IMG/VR virus record: IMGVR_UViG_3300034274_000018
Location: 1-42,703 of that record
Reading direction: 5' to 3' (one strand)
Origin: a virus
Length of the DNA: 42,703 bases
Under the pieces are notes generated by a model. It was not told where the DNA came from. It searched no databases and worked only from the letters and a program-made list of their open reading frames with translations. Below, in pieces: positions 27,714 through 34,974 of the stretch (position 1 is its first letter; each line of letters opens with the position of its first letter). A program made the position numbers and the translations under genes.

Positions 27714-28141
27714 ACACAATGATTTTTAATAGCCTCAATAGCTTCAATTGACATATCTATACGGTCTTGCCCTACTTGGTAATTAATATACCTAGCAGTA
27801 TGGCAAGACTGTTTTAAGTCTTCGTATGAATTAACAACATCAATATCTTCAATATTTTCAGACACTAATTCAGACATGATTTTATGCTTATTAGCACCTA
27901 ACATCCTGCCAAAATCTCTAACATATAATGAAAATGTTTTATACTCTTTATTTTCCCCATGCTTAATAGGGTGGTCATAATCTCCAGGAAATAGTTTATC
28001 CTCTAAAAATTTCATTCCAGAATAAAAAGCTGTAGTAACGACCCAATCATCATAACCTCCGATATTTTTAAGAGCATAGCAAGCATTATAATTGTGGGTA
28101 GCGTGCGAAAATGGAGGAGCTGGTTTATTGTTCTGAGGCAT
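27710..28141 (-). CDS. HEPN-like domain protein
   Basis: 143 residues. Helical layout HNYNACYALKNIGGYDDWVV, TTAFYSGMKFLEDKLFP, then R-MLGANK-H (an Rx6H match to the HEPN RNase motif), and SYEDLKQSCHTARYINYQVG. The YxxL...ARY end is common in HEPN proteins of defence and toxin-antitoxin loci. It overlaps its partner gene by 17 bases. If catalytic it would cut RNA; the partner may control it. Confidence 0.55.
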   Translation of the reverse strand: MPQNNKPAPPFSHATHNYNACYALKNIGGYDDWVVTTAFYSGMKFLEDKLFPGDYDHPIKHGENKEYKTFSLYVRDFGRMLGANKHKIMSELVSENIEDIDVVNSYEDLKQSCHTARYINYQVGQDRIDMSIEAIEAIKNHCV

Positions 28142-28580
28142 ATTTAAAATAAAATCCTTCAGAGGTAATATTTGCTTTTTTTATTTCTTCTGAATCTGGC
28201 ATTAATGAAAACTGAATATCAATCTCACCAATTTTAGCGTTTAGATTTCTACTTATATTGTACGCATCCCATCGCTTATTCTTAGCATAGTAATCTTTAT
28301 CGGAGATAACCACTAAACATTCAAATTCAGAATAAGATAATATACGAAGAAACATATTTTCTACTTTGATTTCTTTTTCACTTAATTTATTTTTAAATAA
28401 GCTAGAAAACGCAGCAGTAGTTTGAAGATTCTTTTCTAATCCTTTTTTAAAGTCTTTATGAACATCTTTTTGCCCTTCATTATATGCTATCTCTAGCATA
28501 TCATCAATAGATAACTGATTGTCTCCAACAAAGCTAAAATCCATTAATTTTGAATTGCTTCCTGAATTGTTTTCAGTCAT
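28125..28580 (-). CDS. partner of the HEPN-like protein, unknown function
   Basis: 151 residues from ATG 28580 (MTENNSGSNSKLMDFSFVGD). A helical first half is followed by LSYSEFECLVVISDKDYYAK, AYNISRNLNAKIGEIDIQFS and a LMPDSEEI end: a strand-helix-strand fold of the kind seen in nucleotidyltransferase-like partners, but without a GSxxxxxD motif. A GTG/TTG extension to 28628 would reach into the promoter. Overlap with the HEPN-like gene suggests one functional unit. Confidence 0.55.
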   Translation of the reverse strand: MTENNSGSNSKLMDFSFVGDNQLSIDDMLEIAYNEGQKDVHKDFKKGLEKNLQTTAAFSSLFKNKLSEKEIKVENMFLRILSYSEFECLVVISDKDYYAKNKRWDAYNISRNLNAKIGEIDIQFSLMPDSEEIKKANITSEGFYFKYASEQ

Positions 28581-28625
28581 TAGAATAGGGTTGTAAGGTG
28601 TTTGTGTATGATTTCGTTGTGCGGT

Positions 28626-28658
28626 CAAATATATGAAATTCTAACTAGTAGAACCAAA
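28626..28658 (-). promoter_or_regulatory. promoter of the HEPN-like module
   Basis: Minus strand TTTG (28655-28658), 21 bases, TATATTTG (28626-28633), about 45 bases before the ATG at 28580. Confidence 0.6.
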
Positions 28659-28772
28659 AACCACGTTATAATTAGCAAATAATTAGTATTAAACCTATAA
28701 TATACAACAAAATAACGTCATTTCAATGATTTTCTTCTGTTTAAAATTGAATGTTTTAATTATCTTTACATC

Positions 28773-28901
28773 ATGAACAAAGAAGAAAAACCAAAAGAGA
28801 GAGCCAAGAAGTACAACGGCAATCTCAAAATAAACACATCTTTAGACGATGTTCTAAAGGTATCTGTTCCTAAACCAAAGGAGCAGAAAAAGGACAAGTA
28901 G
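28773..28901 (+). CDS. small basic plus-strand protein
   Basis: 42 residues: MNKEEKPKERAKKYNGNLKI, NTSLDDVLKVSV and a Lys-rich end (PKEQKKDK). Very similar short proteins (KYxxxLxINxTFxDVIKVS) are common in Bacteroidota genomes and phages as I recall them. TATCTTTA just upstream is a fair -7 element. Function unknown. Confidence 0.6.
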   Translation: MNKEEKPKERAKKYNGNLKINTSLDDVLKVSVPKPKEQKKDK

Positions 28902-29157
28902 TCCACGCTCATTGACTGTAATAGTTTAATTAGACTTTGAATAGTCGGCAAGATGCTCAATCTCGGAGCTGCTGAATTAGTAGCGGTTGGTAGAGGGTTA
29001 AATGAATTACGTACTTCACATTAAAAAAGACGATAATCTTCGTTTCTTAAAATCACTTTATAGTCTTGTGGTAACATAGTGATAGCTGCCATAAAAACAA
29101 TAAAAACAATAGCAACACTAAGCAAATCAAGCCCCACGAATGAGGCTTGATAAGTGT
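28902..29157. other. intergenic stretch with one strong hairpin
   Basis: ATCAAGCC/GGCTTGAT (29125-29154 area) is an 8-bp stem with a 10-base loop next to the stop of the gene at 29158, probably a weak leftward terminator. On the plus strand a 23-codon ORF (MLNLGAAELVAVGRGLNELR...) follows the small basic gene; on the minus strand a short hydrophobic frame exists. Neither is supported well enough to call. Confidence 0.4.
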
Positions 29158-29373
29158 TTACTCTTCGTATTTCCAATATCCTTTATGATACACAGGGACT
29201 AACACTCCTGCCCAAGTTGTCCATCCCCAATAACCAGGAACCCATACTCGTGGTGGTGTTGGAGGAAGATTCTCCAGTATCTCTGTTTGCCATGGTTCTG
29301 GCTGCTGTGCGTTGCAATCAACTGAAAACAATCCAATACCTAACATTAACACTAATAAAATTACTTTTTTCAT
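29158..29373 (-). CDS. small secreted Trp/Tyr/Pro-rich protein
   Basis: 71 residues with a signal peptide (MKKVILLVLMLGIGLFSVDC, NAQ). The mature part has RVWVPGYWGWTTWAGVLVPV and HKGYWKY, a YxW-rich pattern. Exported; may change the cell envelope. A second secreted gene lies 18 bases upstream. Confidence 0.65.
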   Translation of the reverse strand: MKKVILLVLMLGIGLFSVDCNAQQPEPWQTEILENLPPTPPRVWVPGYWGWTTWAGVLVPVYHKGYWKYEE

Positions 29374-29391
29374 AATATAATTTGTTTTTAA

Positions 29392-29796
29392 TTAATCTTC
29401 ATCATCACTAATCATCCCGCATGTTCCTTGCGCTGAAATTTCGCCCTGTCTGCCTGTTCCTAAAACGATTTCTGATTGCGTTATCACTCCAGACGTAACC
29501 ACTGTAATTATATAGTAGTACGTATCATTGTAAGGGTTTCTATATACTGTATAATTTGTTGTTTTCTGTGTCTGCCAAGGCCAATATCCAGTTGTTTCGG
29601 TAACTGAACACAAAACCCCCTCTCTCTCGACAACGAATTTACTTGTTTTCAAAAATGATGTTGTTGAGATCAGGTTCAAAGCTGTCGTCGTTTGGTCGGG
29701 TTTAACAACTTCTTTTTTCTCGCCGCCATTTGTTGACGCAAAAATTGACATTGAGAAGCACAAGGCTAATACTGTTAATAAAAAAACTTTTTTCAT
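29392..29796 (-). CDS. small secreted protein
   Basis: 134 residues, signal peptide MKKVFLLTVLALCFSMSIFA with cleavage near AST. The rest is Thr/Ser/Tyr-rich and strand-forming (TTNYTVYRNPYNDTYYYIIT), with two Cys pairs possible and an acidic SDDED end. Not recognised. Forms a pair with the next exported protein. Confidence 0.65.
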   Translation of the reverse strand: MKKVFLLTVLALCFSMSIFASTNGGEKKEVVKPDQTTTALNLISTTSFLKTSKFVVEREGVLCSVTETTGYWPWQTQKTTNYTVYRNPYNDTYYYIITVVTSGVITQSEIVLGTGRQGEISAQGTCGMISDDED

Positions 29797-29857
29797 AATA
29801 TAATATTTAAAATTTTGCTTACTCTATTCAGTTTTCAGCTACCCTGTTTTTTATAAT

Positions 29858-30208
29858 TTATATTTGTTTCCAATTATTTATTTCACCCTCCTTTAGCCAA
29901 GCCTCATATTTAATCTTAGTGCGTTTTAAGGCGTTTTCTTTTTGTTTCGCTATGTTGTGTTCGTGTTTCCATTTACTGCTCTTCCCGTCGTTATATGTGC
30001 CAGATACATATATTTCTCCATTGTCTTCTAATTCACTCATTCGCGCACTAGCGGTTTGATGTTTAATATTTAATAAACTTTCGACTTGAAACATAGTAAC
30101 TTCACCTCTTTTAATAATGAAGTTTAGTATTCTGTTTCTGCAAGAAATACGTTTTCCAGATTCGTTATATTCTTTAAATGCTTTTATTTTTGCGCTTATT
30201 ATTCCCAT
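29858..30208 (-). CDS. winged-helix DNA-binding protein
   Basis: 116 residues. RNRILNFIIKRGEVTMFQVE then SLLNIKHQTASARMSELEDN and a YVSGTYNDGKSSKW wing give a clear winged helix (about residues 22-85). Basic end. It follows the m5C methyltransferase gene, overlapping it by 10 bases. Probably a transcription regulator. Confidence 0.7.
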   Translation of the reverse strand: MGIISAKIKAFKEYNESGKRISCRNRILNFIIKRGEVTMFQVESLLNIKHQTASARMSELEDNGEIYVSGTYNDGKSSKWKHEHNIAKQKENALKRTKIKYEAWLKEGEINNWKQI

Positions 30209-30876
30209 AATTCTGTTTGTTTTACGTTTTGTTTTCTTATTATTCCTAATGCAGTTTCTAATATCGTTCTTCCAGATTCATAATCGACCAGGTTTCTGCC
30301 TATCTTAACTTTACTTTGTGTTCCGTTATAACTGCTTAAATCTATTTCGTGAAACTTACAAAGTTCTTGAAGCTCGTTTTTAGTTTGGCTTATTGCAAAT
30401 CGTCTGTCTTGTAAATTATTTGGTAAATTAAAGTTAGTCCAATATAAATGTCTGCCGCGTTTTTTTGCTTGTATTAAAGGTTCGTAATATGGTATTACAT
30501 TTTCAACAACATACTTTCCTTTAAAATAATGTTCAAGTAGTAATATTTCTTCATACAATTTCATATCCGGATAAACCGCTTTTGTTGTAGTGTCATAATT
30601 ACTACTATTCCAATACCTTGCTCTACTATGTGTCGGGCAAGGTGCAGAAGTCCATATAAAATCGTAGCCTTTAAAGTGGTCTAATAAGTATTGATGTGCA
30701 TCCGCTACAATTACATTATCATTTGGAAATCTATCACTATACATCCTTGCTAGTTCAGGGTCAAGCTCAACCGCTGTAACCTCTATTTCAATACCCGCTT
30801 CTTTTGCGACTTCATCCCACTTATAACGATTACCACCTAAGCAAGCGTATAGATTTAATATTTTATATTCTTCCAT
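30199..30876 (-). CDS. DNA (cytosine-5) methyltransferase
   Basis: 225 residues, short for the family. Motif I ILNLYACLGGN (about 6-16), motif IV SAPCPTHS with the catalytic Cys (about 83-90), motif VI VVENVIPYY, and an LQDRRFAISQ segment in the place of motif VIII. A small target-recognition part follows. It would make 5-methylcytosine in phage DNA. The target is unknown; a CCGG or GGCC specificity would be of interest given the cluster at 13.8-14.1 kb. Confidence 0.82.
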   Translation of the reverse strand: MEEYKILNLYACLGGNRYKWDEVAKEAGIEIEVTAVELDPELARMYSDRFPNDNVIVADAHQYLLDHFKGYDFIWTSAPCPTHSRARYWNSSNYDTTTKAVYPDMKLYEEILLLEHYFKGKYVVENVIPYYEPLIQAKKRGRHLYWTNFNLPNNLQDRRFAISQTKNELQELCKFHEIDLSSYNGTQSKVKIGRNLVDYESGRTILETALGIIRKQNVKQTELWE

Positions 30877-31429
30877 TTAATTGTTTTCGTAATTCTTTAA
30901 CCTCGTTTCTAATCGTTTTTAAATCTTCCCTATTCCATTTAAAAGCAGATTGAGTATAAGCCTCTGACAACTCGTTTAATTTATCAGTATTATCTTTACC
31001 TATCTTTTTTTGTAAGCCTATTAAGTAAGCGTTTAAATGACCTTCTAAATACCTGTTACAATGACGGCACTGGAGGTGTATGTTGTTGGTATTGAATTTA
31101 AGGCTTGAGTATAATTCAGCTTTAAAATAATGCCCCGCGTCGAAAGTTCCATCATTAACCCTATCACAACTAATGCAATTATTTCCTTTGTCTCTCAAAT
31201 GGATATAGTTGTGTACTTGCTTTTTAGTATTCTCCAGGTCTTTAGACAGTTTGATTTCTTTAATACGATTATCTAACCCAATTTTTAATAAATTACTTTG
31301 TGCTTCTTTTTTTAATTTTGTGTTTTCTATATACTGCACGGCACATTTAGGAGAACAAACTACTTGAGTTGTTTTAAAAGGCTTAAATCCTTTTTTACAA
31401 ATCTTACACCTCTTGGTTTTTACGTTCAT
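30863..31429 (-). CDS. ninG: NinG/Rap-like recombination protein
   Basis: 188 residues. N-terminal zinc-type CKICKKGFKPF and VVCSPKCAVQY, a coiled linker, then CISCDRVNDGTFDAGHYFKA and IHLQCRHCNRYLEGHL: the layout of phage lambda NinG (Rap), a structure-specific nuclease acting on recombination intermediates. Overlaps the methyltransferase start by 14 bases. Confidence 0.85.
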   Translation of the reverse strand: MNVKTKRCKICKKGFKPFKTTQVVCSPKCAVQYIENTKLKKEAQSNLLKIGLDNRIKEIKLSKDLENTKKQVHNYIHLRDKGNNCISCDRVNDGTFDAGHYFKAELYSSLKFNTNNIHLQCRHCNRYLEGHLNAYLIGLQKKIGKDNTDKLNELSEAYTQSAFKWNREDLKTIRNEVKELRKQLNGRI

Positions 31430-31601
31430 TTATTTTTTGTTTCAAAATCTTTTTAACGGCTCTTTTTTCCTTATTAGTTAATACTGCATCACAACTATAA
31501 GAGTTGTCTAATAATATTATTAATATTTCTTCTCCATTATCGCGAAATACAAAATATTCTCTACTAATTACTTCGCTTTGTATTAGAAATACATCTTTCA
31601 T
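31404..31601 (-). CDS. small protein, unknown function
   Basis: 65 residues (MKDVFLIQSEVISREYFVFR). Beta-rich first half, then helix KEKRAVKKILKQKINERKNQ. Overlaps both neighbours, which supports an operon gene. Confidence 0.6.
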   Translation of the reverse strand: MKDVFLIQSEVISREYFVFRDNGEEILIILLDNSYSCDAVLTNKEKRAVKKILKQKINERKNQEV

Positions 31602-32140
31602 TGGTTTTTGTTTAACAAATAAAATGGTCGTGACCTGGTGTTGTCAAATTCTATTTGTTTTTCTTCTTTCATTTTTAGTATCTTTAACGTGTATTGTATG
31701 TTTTGGTTTAGCGTTATCGAATCGTTTAAATTGCTTATTGTTTCTTTATAATCATTTGTTAGTCTCAATATTTCACTCTTATGAAATAATTTCATTATAT
31801 CTAAATCACGAATATCATCAATATTTAATTTTAAATTTCTACATAACGAATAGTGAGCGACTTGATATATATGTTTTGTTTTTTTATATTTTTTAATTTT
31901 CAATACTCGCTCTAAATTACTATATTTTTTATTTTTTTTTCCAAGAGCGTAAGTGACAGACGCGTGATCTCTATTTACATATCCTCCTATTTCTTCATAG
32001 CTCATTGTGGGTAATAATAGTTTACATAAATCAAAAAACACCCATCTACAATGAGCCACAAAGTCCGTCCTAGTGTCTTCAAGAATATCAATACCAGATA
32101 ATTCGTTTACAGTGTTTTTTATTTTTTCTATAGTTAACAT
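31598..32140 (-). CDS. DnaA domain IV-like DNA-binding protein
   Basis: 180 residues. HCRWVFFDLCKLLLPTMSYE then EIGGYVNRDHASVTYALGK (about residues 30-70) matches the C-terminal DnaA domain (..R.....L..L.. S..EIG....RDHSTV..A), including the RDHaSV signature that reads the DnaA box. There is no AAA+ domain. A basic helical region follows. It may bind the phage origin, or occupy DnaA boxes. Confidence 0.75.
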   Translation of the reverse strand: MLTIEKIKNTVNELSGIDILEDTRTDFVAHCRWVFFDLCKLLLPTMSYEEIGGYVNRDHASVTYALGKKNKKYSNLERVLKIKKYKKTKHIYQVAHYSLCRNLKLNIDDIRDLDIMKLFHKSEILRLTNDYKETISNLNDSITLNQNIQYTLKILKMKEEKQIEFDNTRSRPFYLLNKNQ

Positions 32141-32158
32141 GATGTTTTGTTTAGGTTA

Positions 32159-32362
32159 TTATAAATCTGTTTTGTTTATTATCGCTAGAACTAATTCCTC
32201 TTTGTTTTTTGGCTTTTCACATGTGTTAATAGGAGAAAATACCTTTATACTATGATGGTGGTGCTTAGTTCTGGTTTTAAGCCTATACCCTAGCTTGCAT
32301 TTAAAATGTTCTTCTTTATTAAAAGCAAAACATCCATCGCAAATAATCTTCCAATTTTTCAT
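32159..32362 (-). CDS. small Cys/His-rich protein
   Basis: 67 residues: WKIICDGCFAFNKEEHFKCK then TRTKHHHHSIKVFSPINTCE. Four Cys and several His suggest metal binding. Its ATG overlaps the stop of the 41-residue gene (32360-32362). Unknown function. Confidence 0.6.
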   Translation of the reverse strand: MKNWKIICDGCFAFNKEEHFKCKLGYRLKTRTKHHHHSIKVFSPINTCEKPKNKEELVLAIINKTDL

Positions 32363-32484
32363 TTGTTTTTAGGTTTACGAGTATCGTATTTGGTTATTTT
32401 AGAAATTTTGTTAAACCATTTATTTATTGCTTTTGAACAATCTGGATTCCATCCTTCTGGAACTATAATTTTTTCTACTCTCAT
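32360..32484 (-). CDS. very small protein, unknown function
   Basis: 41 residues (MRVEKIIVPEGWNPDCSKAI then NKWFNKISKITKYDTRKPKN). ATGA overlaps at both ends with the flanking genes make it a credible coupled gene. Confidence 0.6.
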
Positions 32485-32912
32485 AAATATTGTTTATTAG
32501 ATTCTATATTATTTTTAATCTCATTAATCCAAGCTAAATCTGAAGGCTCTGGTAATCGGAAACCATTCTTTGCAGAATAGTCTAAAAGCCTATCTATAGC
32601 TGTTGTCATTTCTTTTGTGTCTAAGTCAGCAGTACTACGCCATGATTTAATTACCAATAAACCATGCTTATCTCCGTCGTAAAAGATATCTGAGTTAATA
32701 TGCTCTTTAAATATATATTGCTTAACCTCGTCTAATGTATATCCAAACTCTAAGCCAAATGCAGACAAAATAAGGTGTAAATAAGCGTTTTGAGATACGC
32801 TTCTAGTTTTTCGTTTCTCTGTTAGCGTAATTGTCTTTTCCTTGCTAATAAAGTACTCTAACTTTGTTTTAGCTTGCTCTTGGTGTATTCTATTAGATAA
32901 ATTATATATCAC
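32481..32912 (-). CDS. NinB-like recombination protein
   Basis: 143 residues with a GTG start at 32912. KRKTRSVSQNAYLHLILSAF (about residues 33-52) and YTLDEVKQYIFKEHIN match the NinB/Orf-type pattern (RSxxQNxYxxxxL). Phage NinB binds single-stranded DNA and helps recombination. It is located with NinG and YqaJ genes. Confidence 0.65.
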   Translation of the reverse strand: MIYNLSNRIHQEQAKTKLEYFISKEKTITLTEKRKTRSVSQNAYLHLILSAFGLEFGYTLDEVKQYIFKEHINSDIFYDGDKHGLLVIKSWRSTADLDTKEMTTAIDRLLDYSAKNGFRLPEPSDLAWINEIKNNIESNKQYL

Positions 32913-32915
32913 TTT

Positions 32916-33089
32916 TTATAGTAATTTTACGTTTTCACATCTTGCCCAATATAAGGCATCATCATTATCTACATTAAAAGCAATTAGCCGTTCTTCAAAA
33001 ACAACACTCATTACTTTTTTTGGTTTTCCTTTGTATTCAATTCTTGTGAATATTGAAAAGGTTGTTTGGTCAAAATCTTGTGGTGTCAT
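32916..33089 (-). CDS. small protein, unknown function
   Basis: 57 residues: MTPQDFDQTTFSIFTRIEYK then PKKVMSVVFEERLIAFNVDN and LYWARCENVKLL. Two beta hairpins; no motif recognised. 3 bases before the NinB-like gene. Confidence 0.6.
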   Translation of the reverse strand: MTPQDFDQTTFSIFTRIEYKGKPKKVMSVVFEERLIAFNVDNDDALYWARCENVKLL

Positions 33090-33134
33090 ATCATTTAAAA
33101 TTATTATTATTTATTTCTTTTAAAGATTCTTTAT

Positions 33135-33761
33135 TTAAAATTGACTGTTTTTGTTTATCTTTTCAATATAATCTAATTTGATTTCGGTCGCCATATTAAT
33201 ACGCTCCTTAATCAAATCAATCATCCCCTCGTCTCTATAAACCTCTATATCATGCCAATATTGAATGGATTTTGATAAGTAATAATTAAAAAAATGTGTT
33301 TTTTCTGTTTTTGTAGACAACATTTGCATTTGCATTTGAGCCACGTAATCTGGTTTCACTTCATCAATGCCGTTTGCAACTAATCTAAAAAAAGATTTTC
33401 TTCTAGGGCATTTTATTTCTAAATTACAATTGTTAGATAATAATCCATCTGGACTCGCTCCTGCATGTTTTTCAAATTGATGAAATCCTGTCTCTTTAAC
33501 ATCTATAAATTCATAAGATTTTAATTCTTTAAACAAAGCAAATGCTAAAGGCTCCTGAGTTATTCCGCGCTGCATATCAAAGGATATAAAATCCTCGTCT
33601 TCGTCTTTTCCGTATATTTGCTCAACTGCTTTTTCGTATGCGTAACCATCTATTGAGTCCTTAGTGCGCTTTAGTCCTTCTTTTCCTAGTAATCGACTTA
33701 TTTGTGATGCAGTAAAACGACCCTCTCTAATATCAAACCAATCTTTAGTTCTTTGTAACAT
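33135..33761 (-). CDS. YqaJ-type viral recombinase / exonuclease
   Basis: 208 residues. QRTKDWFDIREGRFTASQIS (N-terminal RxxRxTAS-like motif), GITQEPLAFALF, ASPDGLL and NLEIKCPRRKS give the PD-(D/E)XK core of lambda exonuclease/YqaJ proteins, and a YVAQMQMQMLST helix follows. It resects double-stranded ends for annealing-type recombination. The partner is probably the gene just upstream, which overlaps it by 17 bases. Confidence 0.88.
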   Translation of the reverse strand: MLQRTKDWFDIREGRFTASQISRLLGKEGLKRTKDSIDGYAYEKAVEQIYGKDEDEDFISFDMQRGITQEPLAFALFKELKSYEFIDVKETGFHQFEKHAGASPDGLLSNNCNLEIKCPRRKSFFRLVANGIDEVKPDYVAQMQMQMLSTKTEKTHFFNYYLSKSIQYWHDIEVYRDEGMIDLIKERINMATEIKLDYIEKINKNSQF

Positions 33762-34236
33762 AAACTAGGTATTTAGCTTCCATCTCTGGAGTTAATGTAT
33801 AGGCTTTTTTAATGATTTCAACAGTTGCTTTTGCTACGTGAGCTTTATCGAAATTAGATTCAGTAAACAAAGGTTTTTTCTTTGATTGTGGTGGCACAGG
33901 TTTAATCCTTACTCCTCCAACAATATCGCCTTTCATCTTTACGGTTGCGTCAATGTACAATTCAATTTTTGTATTACTCCAATCTTGAACAAATGGACTT
34001 CCACTATTAAAAGATTTTACAACTTTAGAGTTTGTTGCGTTTAAGACCAATGGTTTTATACCTTCTACAAAATACGCTATATTATGATTTCCAGTGCGTC
34101 CTGCTACTTTTATATCAAAGTGTTGTATTACTTCTTTGATTGTGTAAACCATTGATTCTTTACGCTCAATAAAATCTTCTAAATCTGCGACACCTAAATG
34201 GTCGCTTTTGAATACGTTTCTATAATGTGTTTTCAT
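33745..34236 (-). CDS. conserved recombination-operon protein, possible ssDNA-binding/annealing partner
   Basis: 163 residues: FKSDHLGVADLEDFIERKES, AGRTGNHNIAYFVEGIKPLV, SGSPFVQDWSNTKIELYIDA and GDIVGGVRIKP. I know this protein as the regular neighbour of YqaJ-type nucleases in phages. Its beta-rich middle would suit an OB-like ssDNA-binding role, but no annealing activity is shown. Confidence 0.65.
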   Translation of the reverse strand: MKTHYRNVFKSDHLGVADLEDFIERKESMVYTIKEVIQHFDIKVAGRTGNHNIAYFVEGIKPLVLNATNSKVVKSFNSGSPFVQDWSNTKIELYIDATVKMKGDIVGGVRIKPVPPQSKKKPLFTESNFDKAHVAKATVEIIKKAYTLTPEMEAKYLVYVTKN

Positions 34237-34239
34237 AAC

Positions 34240-34482
34240 TTAAAGTTTAGAAATTTCATTAATGTTTCTAACTGCATCAATATAAAATTGGTCAAACTCT
34301 TGTTGTGTGGCTGTTTCAGCCCCTAGTTTTTCTATGTACCATTTACGCTCATCTTCTAATGTATCAAGCGATAGGGCATCAATTTCTATTGATGATTGCG
34401 TTACATATAAAATGCCCTTTTCTGTAATTTTACTTGCTGTTGAAATTTTGGTATTGTGTTTTGTTGTTTTTAGGTAAATCAT
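34240..34482 (-). CDS. small protein, unknown function
   Basis: 80 residues, MIYLKTTKHNTKISTASKIT, then YVTQSSIEIDALSLDTLEDE. Thr/Ile-rich first half, helical second half. Three bases before the next gene in the same operon. Confidence 0.55.
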   Translation of the reverse strand: MIYLKTTKHNTKISTASKITEKGILYVTQSSIEIDALSLDTLEDERKWYIEKLGAETATQQEFDQFYIDAVRNINEISKL

Positions 34483-34589
34483 TTTGTTTGTTTTAAAGGT
34501 TTAATATAAGTTCGTGACCATTTATCTTTTATAAGTAGGTCATTAACCATTCGGCTAATCTGTTTTTCTTCGTAGGTTTGGGGTTTCAT
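34479..34589 (-). CDS. very small protein, unknown function
   Basis: 36 residues (MKPQTYEEKQISRMVNDLLI then KDKWSRTYIKPLKQTK). ATGA overlap with the downstream gene. Helical and basic. Confidence 0.5.
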   Translation of the reverse strand: MKPQTYEEKQISRMVNDLLIKDKWSRTYIKPLKQTK

Positions 34590-34591
34590 AA

Positions 34592-34771
34592 TTATTTATT
34601 TTCTTTGTTATACGCTTCAATTCCTTTTTCCATTACAAATAGTACTTGGTTCGTAAAAGTGTTTTGTTTCTGTAGAGGGAAAACTTTATCTCCGATTTTC
34701 TCAATTTCGTTTATCATGGTTTCTGGTATTCTAAACGCTACCTGTACCGTTATTTCTTTTTGTTTTTTCAT
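34592..34771 (-). CDS. ribbon-helix-helix-like protein
   Basis: 59 residues: KKQKEITVQVAFRIPETMIN, EIEKIGDKVFPLQKQNTFTN and QVLFVMEKGIEAYNK. A beta strand with RIPETMINEIE and a second helix is the RHH form. Likely a small DNA-binding regulator of the recombination operon. Confidence 0.6.
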   Translation of the reverse strand: MKKQKEITVQVAFRIPETMINEIEKIGDKVFPLQKQNTFTNQVLFVMEKGIEAYNKENK

Positions 34772-34974
34772 GCTATTATATAGTCTTTAGTTTTATAATT
34801 AGTTACTATTACCTCGTGTGCTTCCCAGTTTTTACCTGCTCTATAAATATATCCAGGAATACTTTTAATTATATCTATTCCGTTTTGTGGAGATGAAGCT
34901 GTTATTAATTGTTCGTAGTCTACGTAATCATCTCTTACGTAGCACCACCATGTTATTAGATAGTCTTTTATCAT
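34768..34974 (-). CDS. small protein, unknown function
   Basis: 68 residues, MIKDYLITWWCYVRDDYVDY, then SSPQNGIDIIKSIPGYIYRA and WEAHEVIVTNYKTKDYIIA. Overlaps both neighbours by 4 bases. Not recognised. Confidence 0.6.
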   Translation of the reverse strand: MIKDYLITWWCYVRDDYVDYEQLITASSPQNGIDIIKSIPGYIYRAGKNWEAHEVIVTNYKTKDYIIA

